Below are positions 1-7,481 of a stretch of DNA of 9,158 nt, piece after piece. Positions within the stretch are counted from its first letter, which is position 1, and the number at the start of each line of letters is the position of its first letter. The notes below the pieces were generated by a model that was not told where the DNA came from, made no database searches, and saw nothing but the letters and a program-made list of their open reading frames with translations. Origin of the DNA: an uncultured Limnohabitans sp. (GTDB taxonomy: Bacteria > Pseudomonadota > Gammaproteobacteria > Burkholderiales > Burkholderiaceae_C); contig CALEYZ010000109.1 of the NCBI GenBank assembly GCA_937928195.1, positions 1 through 9,158 of the forward strand, in the 5' to 3' direction. A program made the position numbers and the translations under genes.

Positions 1-55
<55 letters not shown>

Positions 56-72
56 TTTGTGATGCTTTTAAA

Positions 73-97
73 CATCCCTCGTTGGTGTCGAGAAATG
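73..97 (-). other. Imperfect hairpin between gltX and tRNA-Ala
   Basis: On the minus strand CATTTCTCG (97-89) can pair with CGAGGGATG (81-73) across a 7-base loop. This gives nine pairs, two of them G-U. The following bases are TTTAAAA, so the U run is short. It could be a weak terminator for the gltX operon or part of the tRNA leader, but the predicted tRNA start near 92 lies inside the left arm. Confidence 0.3.
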
Positions 98-98
98 G

Positions 99-128
99 AT
101 TATAGACAGATTTTTACGCGTTTTTCAA
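99..128 (-). promoter_or_regulatory. Sigma70-type promoter of the tRNA-Ala gene
   Basis: On the minus strand TTGAAA (positions 128-123, five of six consensus bases) is followed after 18 bases by a perfect TATAAT (104-99). Transcription would start near 92, leaving a leader of about 37 bases before the tRNA at 55. The -35 box lies inside the last codons of gltX (stop at 114-116), so the tRNA probably has its own promoter as well as any read-through from gltX. The assignment is from sequence match only. Confidence 0.7.
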
Positions 129-1511
129 TCGTTCCAAAACTTTTTGCTTTTCACACAAAGACAAGACCGCATCGAGGGATGGCGTCTGAGCTGTTCCCAT
201 TACCAAAACACGCACAGGCATGGCCAATTGGGGCATTTTGAGACCGTGCTCAGTCAGCACTTCTTTGATCACGGACGCAATGCTGGCCTTGTCCCAAGCC
301 GCGGCTGACAGCTTGTTCAGCAAGGACGTCAAGGCTGGTTTCACCGCATCGGTCACATGTTGCGCTTTTTCTTCGGCCTTGGGTGTCACGTCACCATAGA
401 ACACAGCCACCCAATCGGCCAACACACACAGCGTGTCGCACCGGTCTTTGAACAGGCCACAGATGGCGGCCAAACGTTCATCGGCCACAATGCCGCGCTG
501 CTTCAAGATCGGTCCTACCCACTCGGCCAATTTGGCATCGTCAGTGGCTTTTAAATGCTGCGCATTCACCCAGCGCAATTTGGCATCGTCGAACTGCGCC
601 GCGCTGCGGCCTAAATGATCGAGGTCGAACCACTCCAAAAATTGTTGACGACTGAAAATCTCATCATCGCCATGGCTCCACCCCAGACGCGCCAAATAGT
701 TCACCATGGCATCGGGCAAATAACCTTCATCGCGGTATTGCGTCACAGGCTTTGCACCATTGCGCTTGCTCATCTTCTCGCCTTGCTCATTCAACACAGT
801 GGGCAAGTGGGCATAAACCGGCACGTCTTTGCCGAGGGCTTTGAAGATGTTAATTTGACGCGGCGTGTTGTTGACGTGGTCATCACCGCGAATGACATGC
901 GTGATCTGCATGTCGATGTCGTCCACCACCACGCAAAAGTTGTAAGTGGGCGTGCCATCCGGACGCGCAATGACCAAGTCGTCCAGCTCTTGGTTGCTGA
1001 TTTCGATGCGGCCCTTCACCTTGTCATCCCAGGCCACCACACCGTCGATTGGATTTTTGAAACGCAAAACAGGCTTCACACCTTCGGGCACGGGTGGCAA
1101 GGTTTTACCTGGCTCAGGTCGCCATGTGCCATCGTAGCGAGGCTTCTCTTTGGCGGCCATTTGCTTTTCACGCAAGGCATCCAATTCTTCAATGCTCATG
1201 TAGCAAGGATAGACCTGCCCTGTGGCTTGCAATTCAGCCAACACCTGCTTGTATCGGTCCATGCGCTGCATTTGATAGAAGGGGCCTTCGTCAGGATTCA
1301 TGCCCAACCAAGCCATGCCCTCCAAAATCACATCAACGGATGCTTGGTTAGATCGCTCTAAGTCAGTGTCTTCGATGCGCAAGATGAAGGTGCCGCCCTG
1401 CGATTTGGCGAATGCCCAAGGGTACAAAGCAGAGCGAATGTTGCCCAAGTGAATGAAGCCCGTAGGCGACGGCGCAAAGCGTGTGCGAACCGGTTGATTT
1501 GATGACGACAT
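114..1511 (-). CDS. gltX: Glutamyl-tRNA synthetase (GluRS)
   Basis: This enzyme charges tRNA-Glu with glutamate using ATP in the cytoplasm; it is a class I synthetase. The product has 465 residues, the normal length. The class I HIGH-like motif is in PSPTGFIHLGN (about 14-24) and the KMSKS loop is KMSKR (246-250). Other GluRS blocks are clear: RIEDTD (45-50), YNFCVVVDDID (190-200), VIRGDDHVNNTPRQIN (206-221) and LARLGWSHGDDEIF (273-286), with an alpha-helical anticodon-binding region at the C-terminus. I chose the ATG at 1511; a TTG five codons upstream (1526) is in frame but less likely. Neither has a clear Shine-Dalgarno sequence, and the stretch before the ATG is A-rich. Of the four zinc ligands of E. 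coli GluRS only the first (C103) remains. It is the last protein gene of the operon, 17 bases after metZ. Confidence 0.97.
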   Translation of the reverse strand: MSSSNQPVRTRFAPSPTGFIHLGNIRSALYPWAFAKSQGGTFILRIEDTDLERSNQASVDVILEGMAWLGMNPDEGPFYQMQRMDRYKQVLAELQATGQVYPCYMSIEELDALREKQMAAKEKPRYDGTWRPEPGKTLPPVPEGVKPVLRFKNPIDGVVAWDDKVKGRIEISNQELDDLVIARPDGTPTYNFCVVVDDIDMQITHVIRGDDHVNNTPRQINIFKALGKDVPVYAHLPTVLNEQGEKMSKRNGAKPVTQYRDEGYLPDAMVNYLARLGWSHGDDEIFSRQQFLEWFDLDHLGRSAAQFDDAKLRWVNAQHLKATDDAKLAEWVGPILKQRGIVADERLAAICGLFKDRCDTLCVLADWVAVFYGDVTPKAEEKAQHVTDAVKPALTSLLNKLSAAAWDKASIASVIKEVLTEHGLKMPQLAMPVRVLVMGTAQTPSLDAVLSLCEKQKVLERLKNA

Positions 1512-1528
1512 TGTTGTTGTTTTCAAAA

Positions 1529-2740
1529 TTAAAGTGCTTGAAAGCCACGCGTGAAATCGGCCTTCAAATCATCCAAGTGCTCAAGGCCCACGGCCACACG
1601 AATCAAACCTTGTTGAATGCCCGCCACTTGACGTTGCGCTTCAGACAAACGGCCATGCGACGTGCTGGCAGGGTGCGCCACCAAAGTTTTGACATCGCCC
1701 AAGTTGGTGCTCAAGGAGACTGTGCGCATCGCGTTCATCAACTTGAATGCATTGGCGCGACCCGTTTCTGGCGAGTCCGCTTTGACTTCAAATGACAACA
1801 CAGCGCCGCCCAAGCCAGACTGTTGCTTCATGGCCAGCGCATGCTGCGCATGGCTCTTCAAACCTGGATAGTAAACACGCGCTACTTGAGGTTGGGCTTC
1901 CAACCATTGCGCCAGAGCCAATGCCTGCTGAGATTGCGCATGCATGCGAATGCTGAGCGTTTCCAAGCCCTTCAAAACCACCCATGCATTGAAGGGCGAC
2001 AACGTCATGCCGGCACTGCGCATCACAGGCCCAAAAACATCGTCAATCAAGGCATTCGAACCACACAAGGCACCCGCCATGACGCGCCCCTGACCGTCCA
2101 AGTACTTGGTGCCCGAATGAACCACCAAATCGGCGCCCATCTCTAACGGACGCTGCAAGATGGGCGTTGCAAAACAATTGTCCACCACCAACAAAGCATT
2201 GCCTGCGTGCGCAATGTCTGCCAAGGCTTGAATATCACAAACATCGGTGAGCGGGTTGGTCGGCGTTTCTGCAAACAACAAACGGGTGTTGGGTTGCATG
2301 GCCGCTTTCCACTCGGCCACATTGGTTTGCGACACATAGCTGGTTTGCACACCAAACTTGGCAAACTCACTGCCAATCAACTTGATGGTGGAGCCAAACA
2401 AAGAGTGCGAACAAATGACATGGTCGCCACTTTTGAGCAAGCCCAAGCACATCAACAAAATGGCCGACATGCCCGTCGACGTGGCCACGCACGCTTCGGC
2501 GCCTTCCATGGCCGCCAAACGCATTTCAAAACTGGTGACGGTCGGATTTCCCAGACGAGAGTAGGTGTAGCCGTCCTCTTCACCTGCAAAACGGCGGGCA
2601 GCTGTTTCCGCATCGGGCTGAACATAACCGCTGGTTAAGTACATCGCCTCAGAGTTTTCACCATACTGGCTGCGGTTTACGGCAGCACGAACAGCCAAAG
2701 TGTCGACGTGTAAATTTTCTGGCAAAGGATGTTGACTCAT
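1529..2740 (-). CDS. metZ: O-succinylhomoserine sulfhydrylase
   Basis: A PLP enzyme of the Cys/Met metabolism family. It is expected to make homocysteine directly from O-succinylhomoserine and sulfide in methionine synthesis, bypassing cystathionine. The 403 residues are the usual length. The PLP lysine is K212 in VVHSGTKYLDGQGRV (207-220); the GQGR after it is typical of MetZ rather than of MetB or MetC. Other family blocks are YTYSRLGNPT (58-67), ATSTGMSA (86-93), ETPTNP (158-163) and VVDNCFATP (185-193). Start ATG at 2740 with a weak purine stretch upstream. It lies 76 bases after purF, the largest gap in this operon, which may give it separate control. O-acetylhomoserine as substrate cannot be excluded from sequence alone. 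Confidence 0.93.
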   Translation of the reverse strand: MSQHPLPENLHVDTLAVRAAVNRSQYGENSEAMYLTSGYVQPDAETAARRFAGEEDGYTYSRLGNPTVTSFEMRLAAMEGAEACVATSTGMSAILLMCLGLLKSGDHVICSHSLFGSTIKLIGSEFAKFGVQTSYVSQTNVAEWKAAMQPNTRLLFAETPTNPLTDVCDIQALADIAHAGNALLVVDNCFATPILQRPLEMGADLVVHSGTKYLDGQGRVMAGALCGSNALIDDVFGPVMRSAGMTLSPFNAWVVLKGLETLSIRMHAQSQQALALAQWLEAQPQVARVYYPGLKSHAQHALAMKQQSGLGGAVLSFEVKADSPETGRANAFKLMNAMRTVSLSTNLGDVKTLVAHPASTSHGRLSEAQRQVAGIQQGLIRVAVGLEHLDDLKADFTRGFQAL

Positions 2741-2779
2741 GTCTGTCTTATTTGCTGATCAGGTTGTAAATATCAAGGT

Positions 2780-2802
2780 TTCAAATGCACAACTGCAATG
2801 AA
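2780..2802. repeat. Imperfect inverted repeat in the purF-metZ gap
   Basis: The plus strand reads TTCA-aa-TGCA-caac-TGCA-a-TGAA, an interrupted dyad with outer halves TTCA/TGAA and inner TGCA/TGCA. It sits 40 to 62 bases before the metZ start. It could be an operator or a chance dyad. No T run follows on either strand, so it is not a terminator. I found no convincing sigma70 promoter in the same gap. Confidence 0.3.
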
Positions 2803-2816
2803 CTTAACGAACTGAC

Positions 2817-4337
2817 TTAACTGGCGTTGGGCAATGCCAAGCGCGAACGATCTGCATCGGCTTCAGATTCATCTTGTTGCGAGGGCCGGTTTTCATTCAG
2901 CCGCGCAATGTCCGCTGCTGATACATCACCGGTCACATACACACCATCAAAGCAAGATGCATCAAAGCCCTGCACTTTGGGATAGCCAGGCAAGACTGCA
3001 TTGGCCACCGCCAATTTCATGGCATCAACGTCTTGGTAAATCAAGGCGTCGCAATCGATGATTTTGCAAATTTCGTCCACAGTCCGGTTGTGTGCCACCA
3101 GCTCGTCAGCGGTTGGCATATCAATGCCGTATACATTGGGATAACGCACTGGCGGCGCCGCACTGGCCATGTAAACCTTGCGTGCACCGGCCTCTCTGGC
3201 CATCTGCACAATTTCACGACTGGTGGTGCCGCGCACAATCGAGTCGTCGACCAACAACACGTTGCGGCCTTTGAACTCACTGGCAATCACATTCAGTTTT
3301 TGACGCACGGATTTTTTGCGAACCGCTTGTCCGGGCATGATGAAGGTGCGGCCCACGTAGCGGTTCTTCACAAAACCTTCACGGTATGGCAAGCCCAACA
3401 ACTGCGCCAGTTGCGCCGCACTGGGTCGGCTGGACTCTGGAATCGGGATCACCACATCGATGTCACTGGGCGGCACGGTGGAGATGACACGTTTGGCCAA
3501 CGTTTCACCCAAGTTCAGACGGGCTTGGTAAACAGAAATGCCGTCCAATGTTGAATCTGGGCGTGCCAAATACACGTATTCAAAAATACAAGGATTCAAG
3601 TTGGGGGCGTCAGCACATTGTTGGCTGTGCAATTGCGTTTGCATGTCAATGAAGATGGCTTCACCGGGCGCAACATTGCGCTCAAATTGATGCATGGTGC
3701 CTTCAAGTGCCACTGACTCACTGGCCAACATGTAAGTACCATCCTTGCCCTTGCCAATGCACAATGGACGAATGCCAAACGGATCACGGAAAGCCAGCAA
3801 ACCATGGCCGGCAATGAGAGCGATCACAGCATAAGAGCCTTTCACGCGGCGATGCACGCCCTCCACTGCCTTGAACACATCGGCAGGCGTCAGTGGCAAA
3901 CCGCGCGTGGTTTTTTCCAGTTCGTGCGCCAACACATTGAGCAAAACTTCTGAGTCGCTTTCTGTATTGATGTGACGATGATCGGTTGAAAACAACTCGG
4001 TCTTCAAGGCTTTGGCGTTTGTCAAATTGCCGTTGTGAACCAAGACCAAACCAAATGGCGCATTCACATAAAAGGGCTGCGCTTCTTCTTCACTGAAGGC
4101 ATTGCCCGCTGTGGGGTAGCGCACCTGACCCAATCCACAATTGCCAGGCAGTGACCGCATGTTGCGCGTCCTGAAAACATCACGGACCATGCCCTTGGCT
4201 TTGTGCATGTGGAATTTGCGGTCCATTTGCGTCACGATGCCTGCTGCATCCTGACCCCGGTGCTGCAACAACAGCAAGGCGTCATAGATCAATTGGTTCA
4301 CAGGCGCGTTGCTTGCAACGCCAACAATTCCACACAT
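2817..4337 (-). CDS. purF: Amidophosphoribosyltransferase (glutamine PRPP amidotransferase)
   Basis: It catalyses the first committed step of purine synthesis: PRPP plus glutamine gives 5-phosphoribosylamine. The product has 506 residues, the family's usual size. Cys2 directly after Met is the N-terminal nucleophile (MCGIVGVAS), so no propeptide is present. The glutaminase (class II amidotransferase) domain shows QHRGQDAAGI (25-34), VRYPTAGN (72-79) and HNGNLTN (101-107). The phosphoribosyltransferase half carries the PRPP-binding loop LLVDDSIVRGTTS (361-373) and YGIDMP (403-408). The C-terminal 20 or so residues are acidic and polar and look variable. Start ATG at 4337 is fixed by the catalytic Cys; a GGA lies seven bases upstream of it. 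It begins 12 bases after cvpA, in the same cvpA-purF order as in E. coli. No PUR-box-like operator was recognised. Confidence 0.97.
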   Translation of the reverse strand: MCGIVGVASNAPVNQLIYDALLLLQHRGQDAAGIVTQMDRKFHMHKAKGMVRDVFRTRNMRSLPGNCGLGQVRYPTAGNAFSEEEAQPFYVNAPFGLVLVHNGNLTNAKALKTELFSTDHRHINTESDSEVLLNVLAHELEKTTRGLPLTPADVFKAVEGVHRRVKGSYAVIALIAGHGLLAFRDPFGIRPLCIGKGKDGTYMLASESVALEGTMHQFERNVAPGEAIFIDMQTQLHSQQCADAPNLNPCIFEYVYLARPDSTLDGISVYQARLNLGETLAKRVISTVPPSDIDVVIPIPESSRPSAAQLAQLLGLPYREGFVKNRYVGRTFIMPGQAVRKKSVRQKLNVIASEFKGRNVLLVDDSIVRGTTSREIVQMAREAGARKVYMASAAPPVRYPNVYGIDMPTADELVAHNRTVDEICKIIDCDALIYQDVDAMKLAVANAVLPGYPKVQGFDASCFDGVYVTGDVSAADIARLNENRPSQQDESEADADRSRLALPNAS

Positions 4338-4349
4338 AGGTCAATCCAT

Positions 4350-4838
4350 TCAGTCGGGCAAATAGGCCCCAAATTTTTCCGGCAACATGGGCCGCAAGCC
4401 CTTGAGCAACGTGATCAGCATCGGACCGCCCTTGGAGGCAACCCACCAATCACTTTCTTGAAGCGCTGTCATGTGGACCACCACACTCAAGGCCAAGAGC
4501 AAAATCAAACCGCGAAACAAGCCAAACACGGCACCTAAGATGCGATCAACAGGCCTCAAGCCCACGGCAGAAATTAATCGTTTCATGAGTGCAGAAACAA
4601 GGCCTGCAGCAAACACACTGGCAATGAAAACCAAAACGAATGCGGCGGCATAACGCAGCGTTTCGCCGGAGTTTTGCATGGGTAATTTGTCAGCCACTTC
4701 GGGCGCCAACCACTGCGCCAACAAGAATGCAGCAATCCACCCCATGACCGACAGAACCTCATAAACCAAACCTCGCCATGCCCCTACCAGCATGGACGCG
4801 GCAAGTAAGGCCAGAAGGATCCAATCGGTGGAGGACAT
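4350..4838 (-). CDS. cvpA: CvpA family inner membrane protein
   Basis: A small membrane protein of 162 residues, matching the family length. Four hydrophobic segments are visible at about 5-20, 28-46, 63-85 and 103-124, with the conserved stretch RPVDRILGAVFGLFRG (95-110) leading into the last one. In E. coli CvpA is needed for colicin V production and affects envelope stress tolerance; its molecular job is not settled. It lies 13 bases after the SPOR gene and 12 before purF, so transcription is almost certainly shared. The link to purine synthesis is positional only. The start ATG at 4838 has no evident Shine-Dalgarno sequence. Confidence 0.92.
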   Translation of the reverse strand: MSSTDWILLALLAASMLVGAWRGLVYEVLSVMGWIAAFLLAQWLAPEVADKLPMQNSGETLRYAAAFVLVFIASVFAAGLVSALMKRLISAVGLRPVDRILGAVFGLFRGLILLLALSVVVHMTALQESDWWVASKGGPMLITLLKGLRPMLPEKFGAYLPD

Positions 4839-4851
4839 GTCGGTGCGTTGC

Positions 4852-5664
4852 TTAGAGTTTCAAGACGGACGTGGGCAAATTCAATTTGCGGATTTTCTCA
4901 GCCGCCTTGTCAGCTTCTTCTTTGCTTGCAAACGGCCCCACGCGAACGCGGATGCGCTTGCCTTCTTTGGTATCAACTTCTTGGGTGTAGGTCTTCAAGC
5001 CAGCATGTTCAAGTTTAGAACGCGCTTCTTTGGCTTTGGCGGCATCCGCAAAAGCACCCACTTGCACCACCGAGCGTACCGCCTCTGGAGACTTGGCAAC
5101 TTCTTTGCCGTCGAGCAATGCCTTGGCTTTTGCCGCATCTTTGGCGTCTGGTTTGACGTCAGATTTTTTCTCTGGCTTAGGCTCAGGCTTGCTCTCGGCC
5201 TTGTGTTCTGTTTTTACTTCGGGCTTGACCTCTGCTTTGACCTCTGGCTTCACATCCGTCTTGACCTCTTTGGTCACAACTTCTTCATGTGGGTCCAAGG
5301 CCGCCACGTTGGCAACCGTATTTTTGGGGGCAGCCGGCGGCACTTGCACGGGCGCAGAAGGCACAACAACCGGGCGTTCCTTGTTTCCAAATACTTTGGC
5401 ATTGGCCCCAGGTACGGTCAACGGCGTTGCTTGATTGCGATCAGGGATGACGATGGGCGTGTCGATGGCCACAGGTCGAGGCTGGCTGTCAAACAACAAA
5501 GGCAAGCCAACCACAGCACCCAACACCAAAACCACGGAACCCATCAAGCGATGACGAGCTCGCTTGCGAATCACCTCCACGCTTTCAGCGGGCGTGTTGG
5601 ACAGCGCGTCTGCGCCAGAGCTGGCCGAAAGACGGCCAGGAAATCGAAGCTTGAAAAAAGCCAT
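4852..5664 (-). CDS. dedD: SPOR-domain cell envelope protein (DedD-like)
   Basis: A 270-residue bitopic protein: a basic cytoplasmic N-terminus, one membrane segment at about 41-58 (MGSVVLVLGAVVGLPLLF), a proline/valine-rich periplasmic stretch, a lysine/glutamate/proline-rich linker (about 131-175) and a C-terminal SPOR domain (about 198-270) opening with VVQVGAFADAAKAKE and including IRVRVGPFASKEEADKA. SPOR domains bind denuded glycan strands of septal peptidoglycan, so a role at the division site is likely, as for E. coli DedD, which has the same neighbours (folC, cvpA, purF). I chose the ATG at 5664 (MAFFKLRF), 11 bases after folC. An in-frame TTG at 5679 would overlap the folC stop but is less likely. 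The symbol rests on synteny plus domain layout, not on close similarity. Confidence 0.88.
   Translation of the reverse strand: MAFFKLRFPGRLSASSGADALSNTPAESVEVIRKRARHRLMGSVVLVLGAVVGLPLLFDSQPRPVAIDTPIVIPDRNQATPLTVPGANAKVFGNKERPVVVPSAPVQVPPAAPKNTVANVAALDPHEEVVTKEVKTDVKPEVKAEVKPEVKTEHKAESKPEPKPEKKSDVKPDAKDAAKAKALLDGKEVAKSPEAVRSVVQVGAFADAAKAKEARSKLEHAGLKTYTQEVDTKEGKRIRVRVGPFASKEEADKAAEKIRKLNLPTSVLKL
5140..5274 (-). repeat. Low-complexity Lys/Glu/Pro linker within the SPOR gene
   Basis: The linker is built from short degenerate units such as DVKPE, EVKAE, EVKPE, EVKTE and AESKPEPKPE. At DNA level, near-copies of GACCTCTG(C/G)CTT recur on the plus strand around 5225-5270. Such tracts commonly act as extended spacers that carry the SPOR domain through the periplasm to the cell wall. 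The repeat number is likely to vary between relatives. Confidence 0.7.
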
Positions 5665-5675
5665 GCGGTGGAGTC

Positions 5676-6965
5676 TCAATTACTCAGGTGTTTGGCGTGC
5701 AACTTGGGAATGCCATGCTGCAAAACGCCGCCCACCGTATAGAACGAACCAAAGACCAAGATTCTATCAGTGGGGTCAGCCGCCAAGATGGCGGCATCCA
5801 GCGCTTTTTGAGGTGTTTCATGCACGCTGGCGCGGACATCCTTGCGGGTGTTCATGCCCGTCCAGGCCTCGGCCAGTTGCTGCGCTGAAATGGCCCGAGC
5901 AAGCGGCAAATCGGTGAAATACCAAGCGTCTACCAGCGGCAGGAGCTTTTTCAGCATGCTGGCCAAATCTTTGTCAGCCATGGCCCCCAACACAGCGTGG
6001 GTGGTGGGGTAAAAACCCATGGCGTCGAGGTTGGCCGCCAAAGCCGCCACAGAATGCGGGTTGTGAGCCACATCCAAGACCAAGACGGGCTCGCCAGGCA
6101 CAATTTGAAAACGACCTGTCAATTCCACCATGGCCAAGCCGTTGCGAATGGCCTGCGCGGTGACAGGCAACTGGGGCCGCATCACTTCCAACGCCGCCAG
6201 CACGCCCGAAGCATTCAAGAGCTGATTGGCCCCCCGCAATGCTGGGTATGCCAAACCACTGTAACGGCGCCCTCTGCCAGCCCATGACCACTGCAATTGA
6301 TCGCCAGAAAAATTGAAATCTGTACCCATCAACCAAGCATCTGCCCCCAGCGCTTTCGCGTGTTGGACGACGCTGTCAGGTGGCACGGGGTCACTGATCA
6401 CCACGGGTTTGCCAGCCCGCATGATGCCGGCCTTTTCTAATCCGATGCTGTCTCGGTCTGTGCCCAACAAAGCGGTGTGGTCGAGATCGATGCTGGTGAT
6501 GATGGCGCAATCGGTGTCAATCACATTGACCGCGTCCAAACGGCCACCTAAGCCCACCTCCAAAATCACCACGTCCAAGCCTGCATCGGCCATCATTTTC
6601 AAGATGGCCAAGGTGCTGAACTCAAAATAAGTGAGGGTGGTGTCTTGCTTCGCGGCCTCCACCACTTCAAAGGCTGCCGCAAAGTTTTCCGCTTTGGGCG
6701 ATTCCCCCAGCAAGCGGCAACGCTCTTCAAAATCCACCAAATGCGGGGACGTGTAGACCCCCGTTTTGTATCCCGCTTGCAGGTAAATGGCCTCCAACAT
6801 GGCGCAGGTTGAACCTTTGCCATTGGTTCCCGCCACGGTAATGACCGGACAATTCAGGCGCAAGGCCATGCGTTGAGCCACCAGTCGCACACGGTCTAAG
6901 CCCATGTCAATGGCGTGGGGATGCAGTTGCTCGCAATGGGCGAGCCATTCACTCAGTGTTTTCAT
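5676..6965 (-). CDS. folC: Folylpolyglutamate / dihydrofolate synthase
   Basis: A Mur-ligase-family enzyme that adds glutamate to dihydropteroate and to folates using ATP, in the cytoplasm. It has 429 residues, a normal length. The P-loop is AGTNGKGST (45-53). Further family motifs are YTSPHL (71-76), LEVGLGGRLDAVN (135-147), SIDLDHTALLG (158-168), EKAGIMRAGKPV (177-188), LDVAHNPH (297-304) and VFGSFYTVGG (404-413). Start ATG at 6965; no Shine-Dalgarno sequence is evident. It is the first gene of the left-going block and lies 44 bases from a divergent gene. In many gamma- and betaproteobacteria accD precedes folC; here it does not, so the operon promoter must lie in or near this 44-base gap. 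Confidence 0.95.
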   Translation of the reverse strand: MKTLSEWLAHCEQLHPHAIDMGLDRVRLVAQRMALRLNCPVITVAGTNGKGSTCAMLEAIYLQAGYKTGVYTSPHLVDFEERCRLLGESPKAENFAAAFEVVEAAKQDTTLTYFEFSTLAILKMMADAGLDVVILEVGLGGRLDAVNVIDTDCAIITSIDLDHTALLGTDRDSIGLEKAGIMRAGKPVVISDPVPPDSVVQHAKALGADAWLMGTDFNFSGDQLQWSWAGRGRRYSGLAYPALRGANQLLNASGVLAALEVMRPQLPVTAQAIRNGLAMVELTGRFQIVPGEPVLVLDVAHNPHSVAALAANLDAMGFYPTTHAVLGAMADKDLASMLKKLLPLVDAWYFTDLPLARAISAQQLAEAWTGMNTRKDVRASVHETPQKALDAAILAADPTDRILVFGSFYTVGGVLQHGIPKLHAKHLSN

Positions 6966-6976
6966 AAGGATAAGAT
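6948..6976 (+). promoter_or_regulatory. Possible promoter of the ArsC-family gene
   Basis: On the plus strand TTCACT (6948-6953, four of six -35 matches) and TAAGAT (6971-6976, four of six -10 matches) are separated by 17 bases. A start near 6983 would give a leader of about 27 bases before the ATG at 7010. The -35 box lies inside the 5' end of folC. I found no equally good promoter for folC on the other strand. Confidence 0.3.
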
Positions 6977-7009
6977 TGTCGCTGAGACTGCATCCACTTA
7001 CCGAACACC

Positions 7010-7375
7010 ATGAAATACATCAGCATCACCGTTTACGGCATCCCCAACTGCGACACAGTCAAAAAAGCCAGAACTTGGCTTACCGACCAAGGCTATGACT
7101 ACGTGTTCCATGACTTCAAAAAACAGGGCCTGCCCGACAAGCTGTTGGACAACTGGCTCAACGCTGTTGGCTGGGAGACAGTGGTCAACCGCAAAGGGAC
7201 CAGTTGGCGCAAACTCAGCACAGATGAACAAGCCAGCGTCACCAGCGCCAGCTCGGCCAAACCCTTTGTGTTGGCCAACCCCAGCTTGGTCAAGCGCCCG
7301 GTCATTGAATGGCAATCGGCCAAAGGCACAGACATCACGATCGGCTTTCAACCAGAACAGTGGCTGGCGCGTTAA
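7010..7375 (+). CDS. ArsC/Spx-family thioredoxin-fold protein (YffB-like)
   Basis: A 121-residue cytoplasmic protein of the ArsC family. The N-terminus ITVYGIPNCDTVKKARTWL (6-24) carries a single cysteine, C14, in the NCDTVKKA motif that marks the YffB branch rather than true arsenate reductases. Further family stretches are YVFHDFKKQGLP (31-42), NRKGTSWRKL (60-69) and the ArsC/Spx-like PSLVKRPVIE (91-100). YffB-type proteins are thought to be glutathione-dependent thiol reductases, but the physiological substrate is unknown; calling this an arsenate reductase would be unsafe, and no other ars gene is nearby. In E. coli yffB lies next to dapE, which is not here. The start ATG at 7010 lacks a clear Shine-Dalgarno sequence. 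Confidence 0.88.
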   Translation: MKYISITVYGIPNCDTVKKARTWLTDQGYDYVFHDFKKQGLPDKLLDNWLNAVGWETVVNRKGTSWRKLSTDEQASVTSASSAKPFVLANPSLVKRPVIEWQSAKGTDITIGFQPEQWLAR

Positions 7376-7451
7376 GGATACAAAGGCTGTGAACGGTGCC
7401 GACAACGCTGCAACTTTACGCAAGCTTCACGGTACAGCGATCAGCCCACTT

Positions 7452-7457
7452 TAAAAT
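7452..7457 (+). promoter_or_regulatory. Possible -10 box of the glycine-zipper gene
   Basis: TAAAAT differs from TATAAT at one base and lies 24 bases before the ATG at 7482. No good -35 box sits at 16-18 bases. TTCACG (7426-7431) is a partial match but 20 bases away. The rest of the 106-base gap (7376-7481) shows no recognisable site and no terminator for the preceding gene. Confidence 0.25.
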
Positions 7458-7481
7458 TCAACCCAGCTTTTAACCGTAGAA

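Noticed and set aside
615..1361. Long plus-strand open frame of 248 codons opposite gltX
   Set aside because: gltX is certain on the minus strand; the plus-strand product has no recognisable domain and its length follows from codon bias of the opposite strand.
2207..2638. Plus-strand frame of 143 codons opposite metZ
   Set aside because: It lies entirely inside a well-supported PLP enzyme gene and shows no conserved features.
2780..2802. MetR-binding site before metZ
   Set aside because: The MetR consensus has TGAA on the left and TTCA on the right; here the halves are in the opposite order and the spacing differs.
5030..5434. Ser/Thr/Ala-rich plus-strand frame resembling a surface protein
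   Set aside because: It is the mirror image of the Lys/Glu/Pro repeats of the SPOR protein; the repeats explain its composition.
4792..5742. Plus-strand open frame of 316 codons opposite cvpA, the SPOR gene and folC
   Set aside because: It crosses three real minus-strand genes, is rich in Arg/His/Phe as expected of an antisense frame, and has no family motif.
7010..7375. Naming the ArsC-family protein an arsenate reductase
   Set aside because: The NCDTVKKA motif fits the YffB branch and no ars genes are nearby, so the specific function is unsupported.
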